A stretch of DNA of 64,000 bases from Hyaloperonospora brassicae (Eukaryota > Oomycota > Peronosporomycetes > Peronosporales > Peronosporaceae). The DNA lies in contig CANTFL010000332.1 of the NCBI GenBank assembly GCA_947650285.1, positions 186,001-250,000 on the forward strand. The letters run 5' to 3'. The translations under genes were made by a program, and so were the position numbers. The stretch's first letter is position 1. Every line of letters begins with the position of its first letter. The notes under the pieces are model-generated. The model saw only the letters and a program-made list of their open reading frames with translations, ran no database searches and had not been told where the DNA came from. Of the stretch, positions 1 through 11,367 are shown in pieces.

Positions 1-513
1 GGAAAAGGCTCTGCGAAACATGCCGAGCGGGAAAATAGCTCGTACGGCTTGCTGCTGCTCTTTGTCTCCCTCACGCTCGATGGCATCTCAGGGCCCAAGC
101 AAGAGGAGATTGCGCATCAACTGCGTCCATCGGTGCACCAGCAGATGCTCAATACCAACTTGTGGGCCGTCGTTTACACGGGCATCGGGGCGCTGGCCAC
201 GGGCCAGGCGCTCGAGGGCTTCTTTTTCTGCATTGAGAATCCGGCCATCCTCAACTCGGTCTTTTACTTCTCCGTGTGCAGCGCGCTGGGACAGAACTTC
301 ATTTATTTCACCATCCAGCAGTTCTCGGCGCTGACGTGTACGACAATCACCACCACGCGCAAGTTCTTTACGATCCTCTTCTCTGTGGTCTGGTACGGCC
401 ACGAACTCAGTCCAATGTCGTGGCTCGGTGTGGCCATCGTGTTCCTCGGCCTGGGGTGGGAGCTCTCTAGCAAGTATCAGAAGTACCAAACACAGGGCGC
501 CAAGCTGACTTGA
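1..513 (+). CDS. SLC35B1-like nucleotide-sugar transporter (3' part only)
   Basis: C-terminal 170 residues of a multi-pass transporter of the UAA/SLC35B family; the 5' part lies outside the window, and the frame is open from base 1. The order YGLLLLFVSLTLDG, a LNTNLW-like segment, SALGQNFIYFTI, the signature LTCTTITTTRKFFT and SPMSWLGVAIVFLGLG matches the last half of SLC35B1 (ER UDP-sugar/ATP-ADP exchange type). Four hydrophobic segments can be seen. Family members act in ER or Golgi membranes, moving nucleotide sugars or nucleotides into the lumen for glycosylation or chaperone supply. The C-terminus is lysine-containing (KYQKYQTQGAKLT) but has no clear KKXX retrieval signal. The gene is tail to tail with the kinesin gene, with 227 bp between stop codons. 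The substrate cannot be told from the sequence. Confidence 0.85.
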   Translation, partial: GKGSAKHAERENSSYGLLLLFVSLTLDGISGPKQEEIAHQLRPSVHQQMLNTNLWAVVYTGIGALATGQALEGFFFCIENPAILNSVFYFSVCSALGQNFIYFTIQQFSALTCTTITTTRKFFTILFSVVWYGHELSPMSWLGVAIVFLGLGWELSSKYQKYQTQGAKLT

Positions 514-643
514 AGCATCGGACAGCAACGTGTTAGACGACGGTATGTCTTGTTCATGAAAACTCGTGCATTGCATTTTGCTACGCCTCAATGGCTTGTT
601 GTGTGCTCCGATGTCTACGTATTGCGTTGAGTTGATCCTATAG

Positions 644-680
644 TCACACACACACAAACACACACACACACATACACACT
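644..680. repeat. CA-rich microsatellite
   Basis: An imperfect (CA)n run in the short intergenic space between the convergent transporter and kinesin genes. No function is visible. Confidence 0.8.
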
Positions 681-740
681 CAGTGACTTGGTGTAGCTAC
701 TCCGCGGAGTAGCTCGCTGGCCACGGACAGCGGCCGTCGC

Positions 741-3700
741 TTATAGGTTGAAGCTGCTTGAATTCGGAGTCAGCAATTGCTTCGACGCGCGACCGACAAC
801 ACCCAAGTCGAGATGCATGAGGTCAGTGTTTGTATTCATCATGTCCAGCAAGAGGTTCTTGAGGTTCTCACCGAGAACGCTGAGGTCATACTCGCCGCCT
901 TCGTTTTCCAGCCAGCGCGATACTTCTTTCCGAAGGGCTGCGAGCAAGTTCGGGTAGTGTTTGGCTGCCATCTTGCGAAACCGTTCTTCTTCTAGTAAGA
1001 CGTGCGAGTTTCCAAACAAGCGGTCCTTTTGAGTGGCATTGGCTTCGAATTCAGCGATTCTGCCCTTGAACTCGTTGATTTTGTTGTAGATGGCCATGAT
1101 CTTCCGCAATGACTGCAGTCGGGTTTGTGCGCTATTCACCGCGCTTTTTACTTCCTGTGTGTCTGCAATCGAGGCGCGAAGTCCCTGCAGCTGCGAATCC
1201 CCGAACGATACCGAGTACGTCCGATGGAACTTCTCAAATGCAGGATCAAGTCTAGACAGGAAAGAATCGTTGCATTCTAGCGCTCTTTCCGGAACTCCGA
1301 TATTCAGATTATCCTCATCGCCGGACGCATTCAGTGCACAGCACGAGCGGACAACGTACTTGTCCAGAATGGCAAGTCGAGACATCTTTCTTTCTACCTC
1401 GCACCCCATAAAAAAGCTCATTCGCTGCTCATTCGTGTCGATGCCAAAAGCCGCGAAGTCGTCGTCCATTGAGTACAAGAGACTGCGTAACGCGTTCTCT
1501 ACGGGCTCGCTCAGACAGCACAGTATCTCTTTGCCAGCAGCCAGCGTGTCCATTAAGCTCTGGTCGCCGTGAGGAGTTTGGGGCAATGGACACGTGAAGT
1601 GGCGGAAGTTGCCATCGTCCATGAAACCACCTAGAGCAACGTCGTGAGTCACCATGGCAGCTTCTTCTACGGTCCGGCGAAGGAAAGTCAACGCGTCCGA
1701 TCGCCCTGCTTGAACCTCCTCGAGGCTCCCAAGCACCTTTGCAAGCACTTCAAGTATTCGCTTGCTAAAGTCGAGTTGGCCGCCCGTCTGAAACAGATGA
1801 GCACAAATGGCCTCCAAAGTCTTTGCCTTGGCATCAATCCCGCCATCTTCTCCATCAAGTAATAAGCGAATCACTGACCCGATGTCATCTCGAGACAGTT
1901 GAGACTTACGCGCCATCGTCCTGATAGCCGCCAAAGACTCTTCCACCTCCGCAATCCGCTTTGTCTTTTCGATCAGCAACGTGTTAAATACATTCTGATC
2001 CCGCTGTACAGACATCCGCGAGATATCTGTCCCTTCGTCTAAACGTTCCAAAAACGGGTCGCGTTCCTCAGCAGCCTCGCCCGCATTCCGTGCAACTGCT
2101 TTCCACACATCTAACTCTACGGATTGTGACGCCGAAAAGTTGGTGTCGAAACAACGGAGTGCATCGTGAGCAACATGGCAAAAATCTTCACACGATTTGA
2201 TCTGTAGGGCGTCTGATAGTTCCCGGATATCATCAGATAGTCGGATACGCGCATTCAAGTTGTGCCACAGCTCATTCGAAAGACGCCTCTGCAGCGATAA
2301 AATGTACGTCTCTTGCTCAAGAAGCGTCTCCCCAGCCATCTCAGGAAGGGACTGGGCATGAAGCGGAGCATCCACGCGCAAGATCGACTCCAATCGACCT
2401 ACAGTACGACAGGCGTCATCAATCCGAGCTTGGATTTTTCTCCTAGCAGCCTCGAGACTTTCTAGCTCTTCAGAGCACTTTTTCAGCAGCAGTTCGCTAA
2501 TGTCTTGGAACTTGCTTGCTTGATCTTCCTCATTAACACCCAGTTCTTGCCAAATCTCCTGGCATCTCTATAACACAACACATATGTGTCAGTATCATGC
2601 TCGGCAAACAGAACACAACAATGCTTACATCCATCACACGAAGTGCCTCCTCCTTCTTTTCCGCACTCTTTGCTGAAGCTCGGAGCCGGTCCAATTCTGC
2701 ACGCATTGCCACCATTTCGTCGTTGTTTTCCGCCAACTCAGCAACCAGCATCTTGTCGCGCTCCTTCAACAAAGAAATCTCGACTGCTGCTTTAGCTTGC
2801 CCCGACGGATCATGCATCAGCGATTGACCATCCAATCTAATTACGTCGTCAAAACTCGTCACCATCTGGAAAGTACTTTGTAAGTCCTTCTCATATCTTG
2901 CTTCGATAGCTTCCAGCTTTGCGTCCATGTCAGTCTTCACCGCAGCCAGACTTTGCTGTACACTCTTCTCGATCTCTTTCTGCCGTTTAAACTCCTCCTT
3001 TTCGTCCAACACCATGCCGTTTCGCCGTTGAGCATATATTTGAATGATGAGTCTTCGAATCACAACCTTTGCCGCGTCGAGAGACTCGATGGAATCAATT
3101 ATATCACCCATCGATGCTCGCTGGCACTGCTTCGCTTGCATGGCTTCGCGAATTTGAGAAATGCTGTTCTCGCAATCTTTCAAAGCTCGCTCGTTTTTCT
3201 CCATAAACATGCGCTCAGTCATCTCGTCACGATGGCAAGCTGTTGGCCCTTGAGCGATTTCATGGATCAACTGCGTTCGCCTACGAAGCTCTTTGTGCAG
3301 GAAGGCTTCGAGGGCTTCGTTATCTAACGCATTCTACGAGTTTGTAAGTTGCAATATCGCCACCAACGAACTGTTAGGCAATGCAGACAAACAACAAGAG
3401 CGCAAAGCAGCTAGGAACGTACCTGGAGTTCATTTTCAATCATCAAAACAATATCACGGTGCTGCGACAAAGCCAGTTCTTGCTTTGTAAACAGAGGCGA
3501 CATGAACGCAATGGCATCGTTGCCTTCATCAAGATAAGCTGCCACCTCCTTTTCTTCGTTCTTGAGAAGATCCGCAATAATGTCTAGGTCGTACCTGTCG
3601 AAGCGAACCTGTACATTACGCGAACCCGTCAGCTACAGTACATTGACATCATGACGATTGTTGACATACTACCTCAATTTCGGCCTTCCGGATCAACACA

Positions 3701-6160
3701 TCCAGCGTATTGGTTGCTGTTTTGTTGTCGGCCTCTCTCATTTCACTGATTTGGTCCTGTTTTTCCTTCCACTCGTTTTGGCAGCGCTGCAACTCCAGCT
3801 TTTGCTCACGACTCAGCGTAGCTATTTGGCATTTTAGGTCCTCCATTTCTGCTGTCATCGAGTCCAGTTTTCCCTTCGCGACGTCTATACTGCATCCGAT
3901 GCCCCGTCTCGCATCTTCGGTCAACGTAGCCGAAGATAGCCGTGTTTGCATCCTGTCGATCATACCTGATAATCCGTCTCGCAACAACACTTGGCGACGA
4001 TACCGCATCTCCGAGTTCATGCGTTTGACATTTAGCGATTGACGCAGGCGCTTTCCTTCTCGTTGAACCTCTAGCATCTCAAACGCGAAGTTCACGATTT
4101 CCAATGTGCGGCAAAACTTCTGCAGTGTACAAGTAGTCACACAAGCTTCGTCTGTGTCGAGCTCCCGTGCTCTTGTTTTTACCACAGCAGAGCTGCTGAC
4201 TCTGGCAAAGCCCAGCAGTTCATCTCGACGCTCGACTCTGTTGGGTCTGCTTTCACTTGCGCTCGTCACAGAAATAGCCCGCTGGCATTTATTTTTGGAC
4301 GCTAACTCGCACAGGTGAGACGTAAGGCTACTCAGTAGATGCCGTGCTTCAATTGTGCGCTTATCACCTGCCATCATCAATTCTGCCGATGCCAATAGCT
4401 GTTCGATACTGCCAAAGTGTGCTACAACTTTCGGGCTCGTCATGCAGATATCCACTAAACTGTCCATGTCATCGTGAGCTTCTCCTTTCAATCCTGCAAG
4501 TACAGCCTTAACGAGCTCGCGGCATAAGAGCTGATTATACGCCTTTAGGTTTGCCAGCTTCGCGGAGCGGCTATCGATATTCTTCACAGCCTTGTTTTGG
4601 ATATTCTTAGCGCGATTGGCGTACACGAGCGTGTTCAACGTCTCGTCTGCATTCAAGTCTGCGGAAGACACGCATGCACTGCAAAGGTACGAGAAAACGG
4701 ATAATAACAGATGTCAAAACATCGTCTCGCACACCCCGCAATGACAAACACGGTACTTACATAAACAGAGTTCGACTGTTTCCACCAAGTGCGTCCTGAA
4801 GTAACCTCGTGAGCTTTGAAGACCTGTACGGAACGTGAAAGGCGAATGATCCCTGGCGTCTGTCGTCTCCAAGCGCGTTGATGACGTTACCGAGAGCAAA
4901 TAATCCGGTATTGATTTGAATGCCTTCTTTCATGCGGTCGCCCTCCGCAAGCGTCTTCTTCAGACGTTCACTTCCCGCCAAGTCCACAAATGTAAGCTTG
5001 GACACGATCACCGCATCTGAGTCGATCACGTTTGCTGCCACATCGTTGTTGTTGCTTGACTCAACTGCAAGCTTGTTCATTCTCTTCGAACTAGACGCTG
5101 CAATGTTTTTGTCCAGCGGTGCAACTTTCTTGTACCCCTCTTCCGACACGCGCTGGACAATCTTAACCGTATAAACAGCGTGCGACCGACTCGAATGCTC
5201 ATTCATCTGTGTGCTAGCGGTAATCCGTTGCAACGCACCTCGTCGCATCTGATCCATGGCTTCCTGTCGACTCGACACGCGCACTTCCTTCAGTCCCTGG
5301 ACCCACACGCCATTCTTCGTGTCCTCTCGCAGTTGCAGCGACGCCGACCGTCGACCCAATCTCTGCGTCCCTGTGCTGTCCAGTAAATCGTAGATATCCT
5401 GTCCATATATTTCCAGAAACGACACTGACAGCTCCACGTTTCGCCTGTTCTCGTTCAGCTTTGCAAACAAATGATACAGAAATCGAGGGATCAGGCCTTC
5501 GCTGCTCTCTAGCGTATCTCCAGCCGCCTCGTTCCTGCCGTCGTCACAAGTAGGAGGACTGGCAAACACGTTGTTGGCCATCCTGCACGCGGATGGCATG
5601 TTATTTCCCATCGTGTACGTCTTGCCCGACCCCGTCTGTCCGTACGCAATCACTGTCACGTTGAACCCCTGTAGAAACGAGGCCAGCAAAGGATGCAGTG
5701 CTTCATCGTACACTTCCGTCTGCGTCGTGGTCTGCGGAAAGACATGATCAAACCTGCCACACACAACAGCAGCAACACGTTCAAAACCTCTCCACTGCAC
5801 ACCGCATTGCAGCCGAAAGCCGCCCAACTCGGGGGTCCCAAGCACAGTCTTGGGCTACAAATAGACCCACGTGAATTTCTTTGCAGCCTGCGGCCCGGCC
5901 GTCACGTGGACCGCCGAGTGGTCGCCGCCGCGCAGCGTCTGGACGCACGTCACCGCGTTGCGCGCGAGTTCCCAGGGCAGCGCCGGGCGAACCCGCACGG
6001 CCACACGGACACTGCCGTCTTTCCGCAGCTGCACGAGCGGCTGCACGCGCGTCTCTTTGTCAGCGCCGCAGTACGAGCGCTGGCCGTCCAGTGAGTCGGT
6101 GTCGCCACTCGTCGTCGTCGGTGGGGGTGGGGGTACGCGACGAGAGGCACTGGCGGCCAA
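741..6160 (-). CDS. Kinesin-4 motor fused to a PRC1/Ase1/MAP65-like tail (six exons)
   Basis: Proposed exons: 6160-5871, 5753-4761, 4678-3673, 3608-3423, 3333-2629 and 2567-741. All five introns are GT-AG (117, 82, 64, 89, 61 bp). The exons sum to 5007 nt, an open frame of 1668 codons plus stop. Residues about 50-455 are an N-terminal kinesin motor: SVRVAVRVRP, P-loop GQTGSGKT (135-142), NEHSSRSH and DLAGSE. The run KKTLAEGDRMKEG...LGNVINALGDD followed by LLQDALGGNS is typical of kinesin-4 (KIF4-like). A roughly 45-residue Ser/Asn-rich insert precedes the DLAGSE strand. Residues 455-1060 are largely coiled coil. From residue 1061 the tail begins RCQEIWQELGV, has a second ELW motif, and near 1565-1625 shows the EFE...LLEEE...LP-like...W pattern of the PRC1 microtubule-binding domain. 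Inferred role: plus-end motor and antiparallel microtubule bundler of the spindle midzone. Confidence 0.85.
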
Positions 6161-6409
6161 CGCACGCGGCCGACGACTGTGCGCTGCGCTGCATTTGCTA
6201 AACTGACTGTAGCGCGAGTGGACGAGTCAGAAAGGACGGCGGTGGGAGGCAGCCGCAGCAGCCAATGAGAACGCGAGTGGCGATAGCGGCGACGTGGGAT
6301 TTGTATGCGGTAAACAGACGCTGTGGGTTGGGTGCATAAACAAGTTGCCCATCGAACGATCCGGTGCAACTTTCGACCCGACGTAATCAGCGCCCGCGTC
6401 GTGGCTGGC

Positions 6410-6562
6410 AACGCTGCCGAAAGTTGTGTCGTGTACGTTACATCACTCGAACTGCGCGTTAACGCTGCCGAACTTTGTGTCATGTACGTTACATCACTCG
6501 AACTGCGCGTTGACAATGCCGAAATTTGTGTCGTGTACGTAACATTACTCAAACTGCGCGTC
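6410..6562. repeat. 51-bp tandem repeat, three copies
   Basis: Three diverged copies start at 6410, 6461 and 6512. Each holds an AATGCCGAA-like start, a GTGTACGTTACATCACTC core and an AACTGCGCGT end. The array lies 250-400 bp upstream of the kinesin start codon, in the region where its promoter should be. It may be a regulatory array or a simple minisatellite. Confidence 0.8.
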
Positions 6563-6920
6563 AATGCTGCGACGTGATAGTTGCGCTCGCGATGAAGCGA
6601 AGGGCGTTGAGGCAGCAAAGAGTAGCGCCGCAGCGTTGTCGCCGATGTTAACTGTTGACTATGTGTGTCTTTTTGTCGCTGTGTGGCAGTTCAGATGGCT
6701 TTGCGAACCGAAAACTGCTCACAGACGTTCTATGTACGAAGAGTTGGCTGGTCACTGGCACGTGAATAGGATGGGAGTGGATGCAGCTTATGGGGTGGTC
6801 AATACGGGGGTACTGTCTGCTCTTGCGCAGTCGCATTGCAATGCGGTGCGTCGCTACCTGCAACGTGCATCCGTGAATGGACCATACTTGTCAACACGGA
6901 GTCTTATGGCTGGCGAGCAC

Positions 6921-7004
6921 GAGCGTCTGCGTTTGGCATACGCTGTTTCAATGTACACAGCCGAGCGCCTTCGTTTGGCATACGCTGTTGCAATGTACAC
7001 AGCC
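6921..7004. repeat. 42-bp tandem repeat, two copies
   Basis: Two copies starting at 6921 and 6963 share GTTTGGCATACGCTGTT and CAATGTACACAGCCGAG. They lie between the 51-bp array and degenerate repeat copy A. No function is visible. Confidence 0.75.
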
Positions 7005-7133
7005 GAGTGCGTGACAATTGGCGACAGCAGCTGCACACTTTGTGTCTTGGCAATGGATTGCATACACTTTGTATACGTTGACAAACCTATACAAAGTGTT
7101 ACGCGAGCTCGCGCAACAATGGTTAGTTGTAGA

Positions 7134-10100
7134 ATTAGCATCGAGTACTTCCTCTGCGTATCATGACGACCAATGCGAGTAAAGAAGGCAAAGAGTCTGA
7201 AGCTGGCGAACGCTGGAATGCTACGTAGCTGCTAGAGTTGCGATACTGCTGCCAAAACAACACTCGCAAGTGGAATATACGATAGGAAGCGAAGCACGCG
7301 TCAGCTATCGTGGAAACAGCAACCTTGATGTTGAGATTTCGATGTGGATGAAGAAACGAATGACGACGTCCGGCGTCAACTACGACAATCTGGCGTATGC
7401 CAATCGCTGTACGCTTGTCGGCAAGAATGAGAGCTTCTAGCCGACGACACAGAAACTTAGCAGTATGGTCTCGTGGTCTGGATGATGCTTCCGCGAAGTC
7501 AAGTCAATGCCGCTTGATGTGTTGTATGTACCACGTACACTCGATGCACTTCCAAGGTTCGGGTATGGTATTGACGGAGGCGCCAATGGAGATATGTTCG
7601 AGGTAGGCGCATGACGCGACACACTGCCGCTGTGTGTCCTCAGGCTTAGGTTTGCTGTACTCCGCGCGACTGTACGGTGGGAAGTATCGTTGGACCTTGC
7701 CATTCGACTTTTGATGCCGACGCTGGTATGTCACATTTCTCAACGAGGAGCTAAACCTGACAAAGGTTTGAAGAGGGTAAAAGAAGAGGGCGATTGTTCT
7801 ACTGTTGACCTTGATGAAGAGAGAAATGATAGGACGATGAGGCAGACATTGTGAGTGATGCGGAAGGAGACGATGGTGGAGGTGAGGCAGGGCCAAGATG
7901 CATTTTGATGCGGACGATGAAGAGGCGGTGGGAAGAAGTATGCAAAGAGAGGGGTGGAAGAGAGTGATGAGGTACCATGCACACGTGTGGATCATCGAGC
8001 ACATTGGCAAATTTGCAAACTGTACAACTTCGAATGTCTTGGCTCTCTAGGTTGCATTTTGCCTGAAGGTCGAGCGTCACTAAGCTCGATGTTTACTCAG
8101 CATATTCTCGAGGGCTGCGCGCAGTCAGTCCATGACCTGTTCGACGCTAGCGGCTGTCTTGGTATCGAAGTACTTCCACTCAGGCAGCAACTCGGATGAC
8201 GCGGACGTCCACCATGTCTCGGACACGTTCGGGTATCTTGAATTATGTTTGGCGCTGCGGCTTCTTTCCGCCGTCGTCACGCCTACTTCCTGCACATCCG
8301 CCAGTGCTTTTCAGTCCATATTTGCACTATCAATATGATCAAGCAGAGATTCAGAAGTTCACAGCTTCTGCTGCATAATGCCAGTGTTGTACCAAATTTA
8401 GCGACGACGATTAGAGAGTGGCAGATCGAGAAGAAGACAAGGAGGTGACATTGACGTTGCTGTCGCTGCAGCAGCGACTGAACAAGCCGCACTCATGTGG
8501 ATGCACGAGCAAGCTGTGCGTGAGCTGAGGCGTTGAATAGCTACCAGCTCAGCCATATGTTGATTCCGAGACGAAGTTCGTCGCTTGTGACTACATGGCG
8601 TATGCGTTGGTCGTCACCACTCGTCACTCTTACGATTGTTCAGGCCTGTCGTCTCAGATATCGAGAAGATCCGCCAATTGTCGATCACTCGTGAGCGAAA
8701 GTTTGATGAAGAAGCTGATTGAGACGACGTGTCACTCGCGGCATGTGATTGCGCTATTTGCAAAATTGTGGTGCTTTAGTGGCAGCTATGTATCAAAGCG
8801 TCTTCATCGAAGTGGGAGGCTTCTTTGCCCCGAACCGGAGCGTCTGTGTGCAGACTAGTGGGTGTTTTGGCGGGAAGAGGAGAAATGATAGCGAAGCGGA
8901 TCCACATCTACACACTCCGACGATGAAGAGGATGACGACGGAAGGACGCTGAAAGCACTGCTGAACTTGGTGCTGTATATGATGCTGTTGTACAGCTTCG
9001 GAGTTGTACACTGTTCTCTCGTTATGACCGCTGTCGATCGTTCATGAGCAGCTTATCGCCAGTCGACACCGAGCCTATTCAACCGCTTTTACTTGTTGGA
9101 AGCGCTCGGCTTGATGCGGATGATGCCGATGTTTTGCCGCCGACGGTCGCCGCTGTGAAGAAGTTGGCGAGGCATCACAAGCGAATGACGGAAAACAACG
9201 CGATGACCGTGTCCGCTTCATTCTTGACTGATGTACGACCTCTGACAGGCATCCAAGCACAGTAACAACCGCACTCTGAAAACTTAAGTGGAAATGCACT
9301 GGATGAGTCGATATGCGGCTCGGCCACGTAAAGACGAGATGCGAAAACGTTAACAACCTTCTCCGTGTATTGCTGCGATCGCTTAACAACCCGCTGCGCG
9401 TATTGCTGCACTTGCTTCGCATTCATGCTGACGATGACAGGCATCGGTGGATAGTCGGCTGTACGTGGGTACGTTACCAGCAGAAGTCGAGTGATGGTGC
9501 GGCGAACGCTCATGCAACTGCGAAAACTGCGTGCGAGAACGACCGACTTCTGGAACTCGAGAGAAGCAGACTAGGAGTAGGCACATGGACACGGATGTCG
9601 AAAGTAAAGATGGCATCGCGCTTCATAAGTTAAACAGACTGTTTTGACACTTGCGAGTGGTGATACGTACAAGTGGCTTACGCAGCTGCAATTGATGGAG
9701 AAATAGGAACACGAGGATGTCCGTGCGGTACTTCTCTGCTGCGGTCAAGAGAACAAATCGATCAAGTACTACCTGGCGTTGCCGAGAGGTTGTGCAAGAT
9801 GGACCGAAGGTATAAGTTTACGCTTGAGCTCACATTCTTGGATACTGTCATGATGAAGTCGCTGAAGCTGCGACGAGGATACAATGAAGTTCGGATGCTG
9901 TCCGGGCTATGTGACGAGCAGCGGTTTGTCACTGTCATGTCTGGAGGTGCTGGACCTTGCACATGTGAAGGGGGAAAGTGTTTTGCTTGCGTGTATGGAA
10001 TGGAAGTCATTCTCACGTTGTAGAGTCAAACTAGGGATAACACAGACGTTCGAGCGTTTTCTACATTCGATGAGGGGTTTGTGGCAAACCGGATTTATGA

Positions 10101-10232
10101 ACGCGGCAGTCGCTCAAAAACGTAGCAAACGTGTCAAGAGTTCGTTCGACCAACTTGTTGGGTCTGTCCTATCGGCTTACAACGAAGCAGATTGATGTAG
10201 TTGGACACACGACATCAGCCGACGTCGACTTC
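7134..10232 (+). repeat. Degenerate dispersed repeat, copy A (about 3.1 kb)
   Basis: This stretch matches the reverse complement of 42460-45472 along nearly its whole length, with many substitutions and small indels. Recognisable anchors are the stretch containing GGAATGCTACGTAGCTGCTAG near 7220, the CTCGATGTTTACTCAGCATA region near 8085, the ACATTCTTGGATACTGTCATGATG region near 9833 and the TTCGACCAACTTG region near 10144. Fragmented coding sequence on the + strand is broken by stops and frameshifts. A C-x-C-x(n)-C-x-x-C-like cluster appears near 9950-9990. It looks like a dead transposable element, but I cannot assign a superfamily, and no terminal repeats or target duplication were found. 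Confidence 0.7.
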
Positions 10233-11367
10233 CCAGCTATACTCCTCGTTAAACTCCCTGTCGTATCCGTGAACGCAACGAGAGCTTTACGCGCGAACTC
10301 ACGCTTTTTGCATCTGGAACGACGTGTGCTGTTGTCAGGATCATGGAGTACTCCGATTCCTGCTACTTTGTTGTTGCACATGTCGCGGCAGTTCAGATAT
10401 CTGCCCGAAAGCACGGTGCCTAGTCGAAAAAGTTTATTGTATCAGGCTGCCTTTTCCGAAGCCATGCAATCACGGATCCAAGCATGTATCATCTCGCGAA
10501 GAAGGCGCTGGAGCCGCAGTCAGTGACGTGGTAGCAGTGCAAGGCGTGTTGGTATCCGACGAGGAAAGAATTGAGTGGGTCGTATGTTGCTGACTGGCAG
10601 TGGATGAATGCTTCTGTGCCAAGTACTAACAAGGCGGTCGAACGCCGGATTGGATCCAGATGAGAAAGAAACATTGGTCCACATTTTGTGCGTGGTGTGA
10701 GTGGAACGTATCGTCATGGTGGTATCGAGAGAGACGGCTGTTCGTTCTTCGAGCGTAGGAGCTGCTGACTGTAAGGAACTTGGGACTGGCAACGTGTGCG
10801 ATTGTCATGCCAGATCTCATCGACTAAAGAAGGAAGGTTATGCGCATCGCTCAACGCCTACCACCAAAGTGCAGTAGGACGGACAATTGTCATGTGCGTC
10901 AACTGATTGTACTCGAAAGCAACGCCTTGACACATGTTGGCTAATGTGGCGGAAGATGTTGGGGCAGCTTTCATACAACTTTTCATAGGTCGACTTGACC
11001 TGCACGGCCTTCATTTTCGTCAGCCTCAATATGTCGTCCGGATGGATGATATGTACAATCTACACAAAGAGCTTTCAACAATGTCTGACCGTGTGCGCAC
11101 AGCAGTTTCTACTTCAAAGTCGACTACAAGTGCAGCTCGTATCATCGAAACGTGGACTTGTCATCACCGGTTTAGTCGACGCTAGTGGTAGGATGATGAC
11201 AAAAAGCAAAGTGATGTATTGAAGGTCCTTAGTTCGCATGATGCTCAAGCTACTCTAAGCCCAGTACAAACTGCGACGGCGCAACAATGCGGCTTCCTCG
11301 CCCGTTACGATGACAACGGTAACGGACTCAACCACTTTTTCCCACGTTTCTTAGCTTTGTTCAGTGG
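10233..11367. other. Intergenic stretch without a recognisable gene
   Basis: Short open frames only, none with a recognisable domain. The sequence may be the decayed continuation of copy A, but I could not align it to the other copy. It ends in the 3' flank of the RxLR gene. Confidence 0.5.

Noticed and set aside
88..669. 193-codon minus-strand frame opposite the transporter
   Set aside because: The plus strand has the SLC35B1 signature; the antisense frame begins in the CA microsatellite.
6410..7004. CRISPR-like array
   Set aside because: Units are contiguous tandem copies without unique spacers, in a eukaryotic genome.
7437..7703. Conserved frame shared by the two 3-kb repeats (also 44820-45314)
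   Set aside because: Similarity follows from the nucleotide homology of the repeats; frames differ in length and end at different stops, and the opposite strand reads as a broken protein too.
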